Positions 19,374 to 28,660 of a DNA stretch of 30,550 nt are shown here, piece by piece. Source of the DNA: Coemansia sp. RSA 1804. Lineage: Eukaryota; Kickxellomycota; Kickxellomycetes; Kickxellales; Kickxellaceae. Below the pieces are notes generated by a model. The model searched no databases. It was not told the origin of the DNA and saw only the letters and a list, made by a program, of their open reading frames with translations. Each line of letters opens with the position of its first letter. Positions within the stretch are counted from its first letter, which is position 1. The stretch lies in assembly GCA_027578815.1 (NCBI GenBank), contig JANBTH010000150.1:1-30550 (forward strand). Direction: 5' to 3'. Position numbers and translations under genes: made by a program.

Positions 19374-21032
19374 TCAGCCTCGTATAAAATTGTTTGGTGC
19401 GTTGCTTCCAAAAGCAAACAAGAGACCAGAAGTCAGTCCTGCAATTGGCAGGGTAAGTATCCATGAAAGCGTACACCACGCGAGCACCTTCCAGTTGAGT
19501 GCACGAAAGTTGCCATTGCACAGCCCAATTGCTGCAATGGCGCCAGTGATGCAGTGAGTGGTTGATACAGGAAGGCCTACTTGGGATGCGGTTAGCACGG
19601 TAAGCGATGCACCAAGCTCAGCAGCAAAGCCGCGGCTGGGTGAGAGGTAGGTGACGCCGTTTCCTAGCCTGCGCATAACATGGTAACCATACGTCACCAG
19701 ACCAAGATCAATTGCAGCACCAGCCATGGCAAGGATCCACACAGGCACTGGCGATGATCCGCTTTCATCGACTTTAGCACTTCTCCAGGTGTCATATATC
19801 GAAGCAATTGGGCCGGCTGCGTTGGCAACATCGTTACTTCCGTGTGAGAAACTTGCCAGACATGCTGTGACGACCTGAAGAAATGAGAAGAGATATTCTG
19901 TGTCGTCGTCAAACTTTTTTGCTGCAGCGTGCACATTCTTTAGCCTCTCGTTTCCAATGTTACGCACGTCCTGCCTAATGCCACGTAATGCCAAATATTT
20001 TATCTTTTTCCAGATCATCAAAAGACGGGACTCGCTGTCTGCCTGCTCTTCGCCTGACGAAGATTCATTAGCATTGCTAGAGTCAGACACATTGTGATCA
20101 TCGCATTGTTTGGTGCTAACTACGGCCTTTTCTTCGATGCCATCAGGATGAGTGCCAATCTCGAGCTCGCGCGAAGCCTCGGTACTGGCGGCATCGGTAG
20201 TTGATGTCTCCGTCGGATCAGGCTGTGGCGGCATAGGGCGATGTTTGATGTTGTAAACGAGAGGGATATGGTACCAGCGCAGGTTCTCCTTTCCGATAAC
20301 CCGGCGACGTAGCCATTTCACAAAAAAGACCCATGAAAAGGCAGTCACAGCAGTGGCGACTCCAAAGCTTATTCCGACGATGACTCCGGCATGCATTTCT
20401 GAAGCTCCAGTACCTGGGGCGCCCTTGTAGACAATGTAGAAGACACCGATGGCTGAGGTGACAAAGAAGTAGATTGGAATAGCTCTGATTCCACGCTCAA
20501 GGCTGTTGGGGCTTTCAAGAATGAAGAAGCGTGTAGGCAAGTATATGATTGATGTGACGATACCGGCAATCGCAGGCGATACAAACCAGGACGTAACGAT
20601 CTTTGCAACGCCGGAATATCCCCACTGGATGGCCTCTCCGCCAAATGCTGCTATTCCAACACCAATGACTGCACCAACAATAGAGTGCGTTGTGCTTACA
20701 GGGAGACCGAATTTCGACGCGGAAATTACCCAGACGGCTGAGCCGATAAGAGCGCATAACATACCCAACATCAGTAACTCGGGCTGCCCAACAAATCGTT
20801 CTACAGACAAAATGCCACCCTTGATTGTTTCTGAAGTAGAACTTCCAAGAAGCAAAGCACCGAGAAACTCTGTAAAGACAGCAATAATACATGCCTGGGC
20901 CATTGTGAGCGACCCCGAGGATATGCTGCTGGCAAAAGAATTGGCCACATCGTTTGAGCCGATACCAAACGCATCACATATAGACGCAACAATGCCTAAC
21001 GCAAATATCCAAGTATAATCGTGTGGTTCCAT
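19374..21032 (-). CDS. PHO89: PiT-family inorganic phosphate transporter (Pho89/Pho-4 type)
   Basis: A 552-aa plasma-membrane cation-phosphate symporter of the PiT family. Both inverted-repeat signatures are present: GSNDVANSFASS at 25-36 and GSNDVANAAGP at 398-408, each followed by a PVSTTH motif (111-116 and 488-493). Hydrophobic segments fill about 7-230 and 383-545. Between them lies a large hydrophilic loop (about 240-375) rich in Ser, Thr, Glu and Asp, as in Pho89 and Neurospora Pho-4. In fungi these are sodium- or proton-coupled and usually induced by phosphate starvation. No Pho4-type CACGTG occurs in the upstream region to 22288, so that regulation is not supported here. A TATTTAAA element lies about 45 bp before the ATG. 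Confidence 0.96.
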   Translation of the reverse strand: MEPHDYTWIFALGIVASICDAFGIGSNDVANSFASSISSGSLTMAQACIIAVFTEFLGALLLGSSTSETIKGGILSVERFVGQPELLMLGMLCALIGSAVWVISASKFGLPVSTTHSIVGAVIGVGIAAFGGEAIQWGYSGVAKIVTSWFVSPAIAGIVTSIIYLPTRFFILESPNSLERGIRAIPIYFFVTSAIGVFYIVYKGAPGTGASEMHAGVIVGISFGVATAVTAFSWVFFVKWLRRRVIGKENLRWYHIPLVYNIKHRPMPPQPDPTETSTTDAASTEASRELEIGTHPDGIEEKAVVSTKQCDDHNVSDSSNANESSSGEEQADSESRLLMIWKKIKYLALRGIRQDVRNIGNERLKNVHAAAKKFDDDTEYLFSFLQVVTACLASFSHGSNDVANAAGPIASIYDTWRSAKVDESGSSPVPVWILAMAGAAIDLGLVTYGYHVMRRLGNGVTYLSPSRGFAAELGASLTVLTASQVGLPVSTTHCITGAIAAIGLCNGNFRALNWKVLAWCTLSWILTLPIAGLTSGLLFAFGSNAPNNFIRG

Positions 21033-22288
21033 TGCTGCTCTAGTTACTTGCTGTACGGTTGGATATTACCCGTTTAAATATTAGTGATTAGAATATAAAG
21101 ATAGGTGTGAAATAAGCTAGTGTTGGTGTGAATATACTCCAGTTCGACCGTAGAAACACAGTGCATTGTCAATATATGAGAAACCAGGAACTCGTCAAAC
21201 ACCTTTTTATATCCACAAGCACTGTCTTTGCTATTTTTTGAATTTTTCTCTTGTTTGCTTGCTTGCTGGTTGTAATCCTATTCATTTTCTTTTTGGTTGT
21301 GAGATAATACAACCTCTTTCAATTAGCAGCATAGAAAATGTATGCATGAGTTAAAGTGCTTTATCTTTTTTTCTATACTTTATCCGTAAAACATATGAGA
21401 TGATAAATAGGGTTTCTAGAAGGCACTTGTGCATATTGACTGTCTACTCGGTTGCTTCCTTTTACATGTTTAATGTTCATTCTAGAAAAACTAAAAGCTT
21501 ATTCTTTTTTCTCTTCCTAGGAAATCAGCCAAACAGATAAAGAGAAACTGCCCTTGTGCTGCTGAAGAGTGGCCAGTACAGTGTGTCGCTATTTTACAGA
21601 TGGGATTAATAGATTCAGTGTTCCAAAGATGATTTATTGGTGCAGCCTTGGTAATTAAGAATTCCATGGTAGAAAGTTAGTGTCGTTTATTGTGAGGTAT
21701 TTTGCAGCCACTCATTCAACATTGTTCAGAACGTGCGTCTGCTAAAGCAAAGAATAAAATATGATCAAGCTACAGAAAGGAGACCGTTGAACAGACAGCC
21801 AAGCTCTGGAATAATAAACGGTGTGTTCTGCGTTGCTGAGAAGAGACGATTTGCGCGAAATGGCGAGATCGTTTGCATTGTGTAAGAGACGTTTTTTGCA
21901 TGGTTTTTCCTGCGCAAACGACTACCTGTTTAGCTGATGCCAAAAGACTGATCTTAATCTGTGCAATCACAAAACCATTTATTTAATGGCTTCTGTCCCC
22001 TATCCGGCTGTTCCAATTTTGGTGACGTGTCAAATCCCTTTTCTATCATTGTCTGGAACACAAAAGAATATTGCTATAGTGGCTGCTGTAAACAAAGCAA
22101 TGCACATATATTTGTCTCACTATGGTTATGCAAAAGGCGAACAGATGCGCCTTTTTATTCCATTTAAATAGCAAGAGCGCTTCGTTAAATCAGCCCTGTC
22201 TTCCGTTCCATTTTTGACAACTATTAAACCCTCCAATCTTTTCTAACAGCTCTTTTCGACATCAAATTCTGTTGTTTCTTTTACCAAA
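21033..22288. other. Divergent promoter region of PHO89 and peroxiredoxin genes
   Basis: A 1.26-kb AT-rich region. The right part holds a TTTAAATAG at 22163-22171, about 120 bp before the peroxiredoxin ATG, then a pyrimidine-rich leader with a TTCTAACAG that resembles a splice acceptor; no matching donor is obvious. No recognisable gene lies between. Confidence 0.5.
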
Positions 22289-22801
22289 ATGACCATCAAG
22301 GTTGGCGACGAGTTTCCCGAGGTTCAGCTCAAATATGTTCCGTACGACGCTGCTGCTCCTAACGCCTGCAAAGGCCCACAGCTGCTTGATACCAAGAAGG
22401 CCTTTTCGGGAAAGAAAGTAGTCCTCATTGGCGTCCCAGGGGCCTTTTCCCCGACATGCTCTGTCCAGCATATTCCCCCGTATGTTGCCAAGGCCGACGA
22501 GCTAAAGGCCAAGGGAGTTGATCTTATTGTGTGTGTGTCTGGCAACGACTTTTTTGTCATGGAAGCGTGGGGTAAGCAAGAGAAGGTTACCGACAAGATT
22601 CTCATGGCTGGCGACGCCAATGGAGATCTAGGCCGTGCGACTGGCCTCTCCATTGACCTTTCAAAGGCCGGTCTTGGTGCAGTGCGTCTCACACGCTTTG
22701 TGGCTATCATTGACAACGGCAAGGTCGCCCATCTTGCTGTGGAGCCCGATCCTACAGAGGTCACCGTTACCGGCGCCGACAAGACACTTTCAGCACTCTA
22801 A
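22289..22801 (+). CDS. Type II (Prx5/Ahp1-like) peroxiredoxin
   Basis: A 170-aa thiol peroxidase of the Prx5/Ahp1/Asp f 3 group that reduces H2O2 and alkyl hydroperoxides. The peroxidatic site is PGAFSPTC with Cys57; Thr56 nearby and Arg136 (RLTRFVAI) complete the active site. GVDLIVCVSGNDFFVMEAWG is the usual second block. Other cysteines are Cys27 and Cys82, so the resolving partner is not certain. The protein ends in SAL, at best a weak peroxisomal PTS1; some relatives end in canonical PTS1 signals. Codon use is strongly biased, implying high expression. The ATG has AAA before it. AATAAA occurs at 22869-22874, 68 nt after the stop, and the gene converges on NAC-beta. Confidence 0.95.
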   Translation: MTIKVGDEFPEVQLKYVPYDAAAPNACKGPQLLDTKKAFSGKKVVLIGVPGAFSPTCSVQHIPPYVAKADELKAKGVDLIVCVSGNDFFVMEAWGKQEKVTDKILMAGDANGDLGRATGLSIDLSKAGLGAVRLTRFVAIIDNGKVAHLAVEPDPTEVTVTGADKTLSAL

Positions 22802-22966
22802 CGGCATGCCTTTTTTGTTCTAGCTAGCCGACTAGTCTGTTTATGGAATGATTATCTTTTGGCTTTACAATAAATAGACAAATGAGAAAGGGCTTCATTT
22901 AATTCATTTTAAAAGAAAATTAAAACCCAAAGCACAACCCAAATAAAAGCTAACGTGTTTCATATA

Positions 22967-23440
22967 TCAGTCGGTGGCATTAAGATCGGTCTTGCTGTCT
23001 GCTGCGCCTTCGCCAGATTCGACAAGATCGGGAATGTCATCGTCAACGTCTCCAGCGCCAGAGGCACCAGCTTGGAAACCCTCAGTAAGCTTAGCCAGCT
23101 GCGACAGAGATTCAGGACCAAAGGAGCCCATGCGCGAGAACATCTCCGAAAGAGCCTGCTCGGGAGATTTCTCCTCGGGCTTTCCAGCAATGACAAAGGT
23201 GTTGGCATGGATGTTCGCGTTTAGACGGGGTGCGTTAAATCCAATGACTCTTCCGTCTTCTCTAAACATGTTGATGACCTCCACGTCGGCAATGGGCTGA
23301 GCATTGAGCTGCCTTAGAGTTGATGAAATCTTTGGGTCCTCTTTAGTGACTGCCTTAGTAGCCCTCACTTTGCGGCGCGGGGTACCCTTTCCACCGGTAC
23401 GAATCTGGGACTGCAGCTTGGCAAGCTTTTCGGGATTCAT
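22967..23440 (-). CDS. EGD1: Nascent polypeptide-associated complex subunit beta
   Basis: A 157-aa NAC-beta (BTF3/Egd1) protein. With NAC-alpha it binds near the ribosomal exit tunnel and shields nascent chains. The ribosome-binding motif RRK is at 22-24 in GTPRRKVRATK. The NAC domain spans about 36-100, with LRQLNAQPIADVEVINMFRE and then PRLNANIHANTFVIAG. An acidic, Gly/Ala-rich tail follows. Length matches the family (about 155-165). A TATATAA at 23482-23488 lies 42-48 bp upstream of the ATG. Strong codon bias implies high expression. It shares a 174-bp upstream interval with the candidate 94-aa gene at 23615. Confidence 0.97.
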   Translation of the reverse strand: MNPEKLAKLQSQIRTGGKGTPRRKVRATKAVTKEDPKISSTLRQLNAQPIADVEVINMFREDGRVIGFNAPRLNANIHANTFVIAGKPEEKSPEQALSEMFSRMGSFGPESLSQLAKLTEGFQAGASGAGDVDDDIPDLVESGEGAADSKTDLNATD

Positions 23441-23481
23441 TTTTTGTTCTACAGATACAAACCACAGAAATTACACAGTGT

Positions 23482-23488
23482 TATATAA
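23482..23488 (-). promoter_or_regulatory. TATA element of the NAC-beta gene
   Basis: TATATAA, 42-48 bp before the NAC-beta ATG in a short divergent interval. Assignment rests on position. Confidence 0.5.
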
Positions 23489-23614
23489 GCAAGTAAACAA
23501 TCACAAAAACATTGACAGCAAGCGTGATGGTAAAGACCCACAGCATATCAAAACCAGATTAAAAGCAGTGGCAATAGAGAAAGGCTTCGGTTTCCAGTGG
23601 TTTAACAGCGAATA

Positions 23615-23982
23615 ATGGAGTTTTCTAAACTAAAAGATGTTCCTCGTTTCTTGTATCCGACGCATAGGTGCAGTAACATAACACGAACGCATTTTGGTCA
23701 TTACTACTCGCGCTGTGTCGAAATTAAAGTAAATTTACCAAGGCTCGATTTCCTCGGTCCTGGCCTTGCCGTCCGCTTGACCGTTTGTTTGTTTATCTGC
23801 CAGCTGCCTAGATCCCAATACCGATTATGAAAACGCAATACTACTCGTCAACCTACCTAGGAGCTCTGACAAGAGATTTCTACTTGAATCTTGTCCAAGA
23901 ATGGAAAAAAAGATACTTTAATGAAGAATTGGCAAAAGAAAAGCTAAATATACAACATACAAATTTCAATTCTGAAATTTAA
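23615..23982 (+). CDS. Candidate two-exon gene for a 94-aa protein
   Basis: Proposed exons are 23615-23728 (38 codons from ATG, MEFSKLKDVPRFLYPTHRC onward) and 23812-23982 (56 codons plus TAA). The 83-bp intron begins GTAAAT, has a CTTGAC branch-like motif followed by a T-rich tract, and ends in TAG; both ends are in phase 0. An earlier CAG acceptor, 8 nt upstream, would bring a stop into frame. Exon 2 alone is a clean frame with an amphipathic stretch (DFYLNLVQEWKKRYFNEELA). Without splicing, the first frame runs on to 23830 as a 71-aa ORF. I recognise no family. Only 174 bp separate it from NAC-beta, read the other way. Confidence 0.35.
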
Positions 23983-24347
23983 CTGCCAAATCCTTAAAAC
24001 AACACTCGAAAAAACAACATGCAAAGGGCAGACGGCACTTGATCAGATTTTATTATCAGCTACGCTTGGTTAATAAAGTGCAATAAAATCTACGACCTTT
24101 TACGGATACTGGTAAACAGCCCATCGTCCATGATCTGAGATTGCTGTCTAAAAAGATAAACCAGAGCCATGAGTATGGTCGCCAGTCATTGTTGAATATT
24201 TAACGATGCTCTGCGACCAATGCCAATCAAACGTGCTTAACAACGAACAAGACAAGCTAGCTAATCTGCTCACACATCAAAAGCATATTGCACGTGATAT
24301 AATGATTTGTGTTTAGGGTGAGAGAAGGACAAAGATCATAACTCGCA
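23983..24347. other. Intergenic downstream of SMC1
   Basis: Should hold the 3' ends of SMC1 and of the 94-aa candidate. A 26-codon minus-strand frame with a short hydrophobic start lies at about 24090-24170, but a stop directly precedes it and no splice donor or acceptor extends it. An ATCACGTG-type E-box lies at 24291-24298. Nothing else is seen. Confidence 0.4.
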
Positions 24348-27300
24348 TCAGACAGGATATTGTTCCAGGTCCATGGTAAGGACCTGAGAGCTATTCTGCA
24401 TCTGATCGCGATATATCCCAACCAACGAGTGCGCACGCTCAAATAAGGCCTGCTTGAGCGAGATAACTATAAACTGAAAGTCCGTGCTGGCATGCGTCAC
24501 AGGCTGGGCCATTGCGCTGCCAGACACTTCCTCATTGGTAGTCTTTCTGATACGAGCGCTTTGACGCAGAGAATAGGGCGACGCACCTGCATCTTCAGCA
24601 GTAGCCATCTCTGCACCATCCTCCGGACTTTTATTATCTGCCAAGGAGCGTGCATGCTCACGTAGATAATTGGCCAGCTTTGCGACGTTAGCAAGATCAA
24701 GCGCAGCATCAACCTCATCCAGCACAAAGAACGGAGCCGGGCGGAATGTCTGAAGTGAAAACAGCAATGCCAATGCGGCAACGGTTTTCTCACCGCCGCT
24801 AAGCTGGTCCATGTCCCTGAAGCGCTTGAGCGGAGGCATTGCGTGGTACTTTACGCCAGCAAGATAAGGCGAGTCTGGATCCTCAAGCGCAAGATAAGCC
24901 GTTCCTCCCAATGGAAACAGCGGGCTCTGAGTGAGCGCCTTGTACGCGTGGTCAATCGCCGTGGACAAGTGATTATAACAGCGCATAAACAGGTCATGAC
25001 GCCTTTTGCGCACTGTTTGGAACGTGGACTTTGCGTCTTTTGCTTCCTGGCGAGCAGCGTTGTGTTCAAACTCGATCTCGTTGAGGCGCGTCCGGGCCGC
25101 TTCAAGCCGTTCACGTGCGTGTGGGTTTGGGTTCAGCGCATCGATCTCGGTAGACAGCCGCGAAATGTCTTCGACAAACTTCTGGTCAACTGCGGCAGGC
25201 AAACCAGACTTCGCGTGCTGTGGAAGTGTCGAGTAGTCAGCGACAATATCATCGGTGTCCTCGAGGCTGATAGTCGAGCTCTGAGTAGCATCGCCCAAAG
25301 AAAGCTGCGACATATACGACTCGGCAAGCTGCGATCCAATGCTAGCTCCATTGCCAGCTTCCAAAGCCAGCGCTTGCAAAGATCCACTGACCAGCGGCAG
25401 TGGAATGTCTTCTATCTTGCACCGGCGAAGAACGGCAGCTTTTTCTGCCACTGCACGCTCAAGATCGGTTGTCTTTGCCAAAAGCTCCTTGCTTATTGCA
25501 TCGACTTCTTTTTGGCCCTGCTCCAGGTCGTGTCGAGCAGAATGCACACTCTCGGTCGCATCGCCATATTTGCTTTTCAAGTCCGCCAGTCCAGTACGCA
25601 GAGTTGCAATCTGCGCAACAAGCCCAGTCATCTCGTGCTGCTCTCTGCCCATATCAGAGTCAAGACCAGCCAATAGACGCCTATCAGACTCTAGCGTCTC
25701 CAATAACTTGTTGAGCTTTGCTGTGGCCTGCTCTAGCTGTTGCTTCTCAAACTCAAGCTGACTGTTTAGCCGTGATAGCTGCGTGGTGAACTGCAAGCGG
25801 CGCTCATCTGCAGCCTCAGTGGCAGGAAGAAGCTGATTCTCAAACACCTCAAGGCTCTCAATGCCGAGCTGCTGGCAAAAACCAGAAAATATAGGCTGAG
25901 CGGCAGAACGGATGCGCTCGCTGATGGCTTCGCGCTCGGATTGTGCACTCTCCAGCTCGTTTGACGCCTGAGAACAGACAGGCTCACACTGGCTGATCAG
26001 TGATTCGAGATGTTTACGCTCCGTAGCAGCAGCCTGAATCTTCCGGGTCAACGAGTCCAAAGTCTCTCGCGAAACACGATGCTTGGTCTGCAACCCAACA
26101 AGGCGGTCGCCAAGCACGTCGTCTTTTCCTACCTTGCGACGCTGGCGTGCAACATCGTGAAGCTCTTCTGTCAGTCTGTCGCGCGCCTTGCGCAGATTAT
26201 CCACCGCAGCAGCCTCCCATCTCTGTGCCTGGATCTTGCTGCTGCTGCCATGGCTGCCCGTGCCACCCGTTATCAAACCGCTGCGGTGAATAATGGAACC
26301 ATCAATGGAGACTGCCTTGGCGTCGATTCTGCGCTCGTAGCACACATATTTTGCCACTGCCATTGTGTCGCAAACCAGCGCGTTTCCGCACGCATGCAGA
26401 ACTGCTGCCTCAACGCTTGGATCAAACTGCATAACGTCTGTTGCCAGTCTTGCGCCATGATGAGCGTTGCGAAGGCTTTCGCTGATGCTTGGAGGACGCA
26501 GAGTATCAAGAGGCAAGAACGTGGCTTGGCCAGCACGCTGCTCCTTCATGTAGCTTATGCACTCAATCGCAGTGCTCTGGCTGTCGACAACAATTGCATC
26601 TAAATGTCTGCCAAGCACAGTAGCAATCGCCACGTCATACTTGCGTTGTGTTGGCTTGCATAGCTCTGCCAGCCTTCCATGGACGCCAGTAAAGATCCTC
26701 TGCAAGGCACTAACCGTGTCCTTCAGCTTTGCCTCACGAGCAGACTCGCGCTGGTCTGCTCGCGCCTGAGATAGATCCTTCAGTACGCTGGCAAGCTTTT
26801 CATTTAGCTCGGTTTCAATACGTACAAGCCTGGAATGCTCTGTCTTTGATGCTTCAGCATCGCGCTTTGCTGTCTGGATCTCCTTCTCGACTGCGTCAAC
26901 ATCGGCCTCTGCCTGCTGAAGCTGCTGCTCAAGTGAGTTTTCCGTAGCTACAAGCCCTCCACATTGTGTCTGAAGCCCGCCAATTTTATCAGCGGAGCGT
27001 CTATACGCCTCTGCAAAAAGCTGGATCTGCCTGTCAAGTACATCCCGGCGATATGTGTCTTCAACGGCAACGCTACAAAGCTCGCCGGAAAGACGGTTAT
27101 ATTCAGCCATCACTTTTGAACTGATCTGGCCAGCGCGACGGCCTTGTGTCTGCTCTTCAAAGCGCGACTCTGCATCCTTCACGCGCGCATGCTCGCTTTC
27201 TATTTCGCTCACCACAGTGCCTTGACGAGCGACCTCCACGCGTGCACTGTCGGCATTTTCCTCTATTTGCTTGATTTTGCGCTGCAAATGAGAGACTTTC

Positions 27301-28250
27301 TCGCCAAGACCGGCAAGACTAGGCTGCCGTGACTCAATCTTTTGCTCAATCAGTTTGATCTGACGCTCCTGTCGGTTCACAGCCTTGTAGGCCTTTGCCT
27401 GTGACTTTTGCTGGGATTGGAGTGATGCGTCGAGGCGGGAGCGCTGGGTCGATGCGTGGGTGATGGTTTCGCCATGCAGCGAATCCATCTCATTTTTAAT
27501 TTCTTGAATACGGGTTTCCGCTACAAAAAGCTTGTGCAACATATGCTGCACGGTCAGCTTTGTCCTCAGCTGGACCTTGGTCTCGTAAAGCTCCAGCTCC
27601 TTTTTCTGGCTGACAATCGACTGGACCTCTGTCGCTATTGCTCGTTTCTTATTGTATGCAAACGTCGACTTTTCAGCTGCTGCATCCTGCTGTCTTTCAA
27701 GTTCAGTGTATTCGTGCTGGAGATCCCAGGACCCGCTGATTTGCTCAATAAGCTTGGTCAGGTCTTTTGGCGACTGGGAGGCAACCGCTTCTACATCGCC
27801 TTGGAAAACTAAAAAGTTCTTTGCCTTCACCAGAATATTCTGGCTTTCCAAAGTGTTGTTGTATGTCTGCAGAGTAACCACGCGATTGTTTACGCGATAC
27901 TCGCTGTCGCCAGCAGGAGTGATGCTGCGCTGAAAGATCATAGTGCGCCCAGCATCATCCTCATAAACGGCCTTGACCCAAGCACGACGCGTGCCCTGGT
28001 CACCAGCTTCGTCAATAACACGCCCGCCGCGCGATTCGACAGTGCGCCCTCGGTAAACCAAATCCTTTATTTGCGTTGAGCGGAGATGCGATGAGCGCAC
28101 TCCCAGCACAAAGCTGATAGCATCCATAAGATTCGACTTTCCTGCACCGTTGGGCCCAACCACAGCGGTAAAGCTAGAGAATGGGCCGATTACTTGGTGT
28201 CCTCGGTAGGACTTGAAGTTTTCAACCTCGAGTTGAACTAGATGACCCAT
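24348..28250 (-). CDS. SMC1: Cohesin ATPase subunit SMC1
   Basis: A 1300-aa SMC protein, one arm of the cohesin ring. Walker A GPNGAGKS is at 32-39 after a MGHLVQLEVENFKSYRG start typical of SMC1. Coiled coil runs at about 175-505, the hinge at about 515-670 (with SGLITGGTG at 657-665), and the second coiled coil to about 1080. The signature LSGGEK is at 1150-1155 and Walker B FFVLDE at 1174-1179. The end FQFIVISLK and VLTMDLEQYP is diagnostic for SMC1. About 50 extra residues sit between Walker B/D-loop and FQFIVISLK, a place where the family usually has a few. I start at the ATG at 28250; a longer frame begins at a TTG and lacks homology. An MCB cluster lies upstream. Confidence 0.97.
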   Translation of the reverse strand: MGHLVQLEVENFKSYRGHQVIGPFSSFTAVVGPNGAGKSNLMDAISFVLGVRSSHLRSTQIKDLVYRGRTVESRGGRVIDEAGDQGTRRAWVKAVYEDDAGRTMIFQRSITPAGDSEYRVNNRVVTLQTYNNTLESQNILVKAKNFLVFQGDVEAVASQSPKDLTKLIEQISGSWDLQHEYTELERQQDAAAEKSTFAYNKKRAIATEVQSIVSQKKELELYETKVQLRTKLTVQHMLHKLFVAETRIQEIKNEMDSLHGETITHASTQRSRLDASLQSQQKSQAKAYKAVNRQERQIKLIEQKIESRQPSLAGLGEKVSHLQRKIKQIEENADSARVEVARQGTVVSEIESEHARVKDAESRFEEQTQGRRAGQISSKVMAEYNRLSGELCSVAVEDTYRRDVLDRQIQLFAEAYRRSADKIGGLQTQCGGLVATENSLEQQLQQAEADVDAVEKEIQTAKRDAEASKTEHSRLVRIETELNEKLASVLKDLSQARADQRESAREAKLKDTVSALQRIFTGVHGRLAELCKPTQRKYDVAIATVLGRHLDAIVVDSQSTAIECISYMKEQRAGQATFLPLDTLRPPSISESLRNAHHGARLATDVMQFDPSVEAAVLHACGNALVCDTMAVAKYVCYERRIDAKAVSIDGSIIHRSGLITGGTGSHGSSSKIQAQRWEAAAVDNLRKARDRLTEELHDVARQRRKVGKDDVLGDRLVGLQTKHRVSRETLDSLTRKIQAAATERKHLESLISQCEPVCSQASNELESAQSEREAISERIRSAAQPIFSGFCQQLGIESLEVFENQLLPATEAADERRLQFTTQLSRLNSQLEFEKQQLEQATAKLNKLLETLESDRRLLAGLDSDMGREQHEMTGLVAQIATLRTGLADLKSKYGDATESVHSARHDLEQGQKEVDAISKELLAKTTDLERAVAEKAAVLRRCKIEDIPLPLVSGSLQALALEAGNGASIGSQLAESYMSQLSLGDATQSSTISLEDTDDIVADYSTLPQHAKSGLPAAVDQKFVEDISRLSTEIDALNPNPHARERLEAARTRLNEIEFEHNAARQEAKDAKSTFQTVRKRRHDLFMRCYNHLSTAIDHAYKALTQSPLFPLGGTAYLALEDPDSPYLAGVKYHAMPPLKRFRDMDQLSGGEKTVAALALLFSLQTFRPAPFFVLDEVDAALDLANVAKLANYLREHARSLADNKSPEDGAEMATAEDAGASPYSLRQSARIRKTTNEEVSGSAMAQPVTHASTDFQFIVISLKQALFERAHSLVGIYRDQMQNSSQVLTMDLEQYPV

Positions 28251-28660
28251 GTGGAGATACCAACAGACCAAGCTTTGAAGTAATGGCAATAACGAACCCC
28301 CAAGACAGCTAGACAATTAATGAATAGAGAGGAGAAACGAAACAAAGAGAAGAGAAGAGAAGAGAAAAAGGAGCAGAACAGCATTTTACCATTCTTTCTC
28401 TCTTCAATCCACCCCATCCACAAGACACTGGAAATGGAAGCAATGGAATCGATGGAGGATCCGCCAAAACGCGTATACCAAGAGTGTACGCGTTTTCGCG
28501 TGAAACGGTATTCTGCTCATCATGCTTTGCGGGGTTTTCTTGATTTAATCTTCACGCGTTCCAATCTGAATCGCGTTGTGCTCAGTTCCAAAAGTTACAA
28601 AAGATGTCAACCGCAGAAAGTGCCCTATGTGTAATAGTTTAAAAGTGTCTTAATCCCTCA
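28251..28660. promoter_or_regulatory. SMC1 promoter region
   Basis: Holds a 30-nt homopurine run on the plus strand at 28344-28373, which would be a CT-rich leader in the SMC1 transcript, and the MCB cluster further upstream. An ATG-initiated plus-strand frame of 104 codons starts at 28320, but it is mostly purine repeat and then unlike any known protein, so it is not called. Confidence 0.5.
28469..28559. promoter_or_regulatory. MCB cluster upstream of SMC1
   Basis: Three ACGCGT hexamers at 28469-28474, 28488-28493 and 28554-28559, with TTTTCGCG (E2F/SCB-like) at 28493-28500 next to the second. They lie 219-309 bp upstream of the SMC1 ATG. Motif meaning follows fungal MBF biology; activity is inferred. 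Confidence 0.65.

Noticed and set aside
24090..24175. 26-codon minus-strand frame beginning MALVYLF
   Set aside because: A stop directly precedes it in frame, no workable splice sites extend it, and the hydrophobic part is too short for a membrane helix.
24500..24690. Unspliced intron as explanation for the SMC1 head insertion
   Set aside because: The GTGAGC donor is only phase-compatible with an acceptor inside the conserved FQFIVISLK strand; other pairs lack branch-like motifs.
28251..28316. 22-residue N-terminal extension of SMC1
   Set aside because: It needs a TTG start; MGHLVQLEVENFKSY at the ATG aligns with the normal start of SMC1.
28320..28634. ATG-started 104-codon plus-strand frame upstream of SMC1
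   Set aside because: Its first third is a purine repeat, it covers the MCB cluster, and the remainder resembles no protein.
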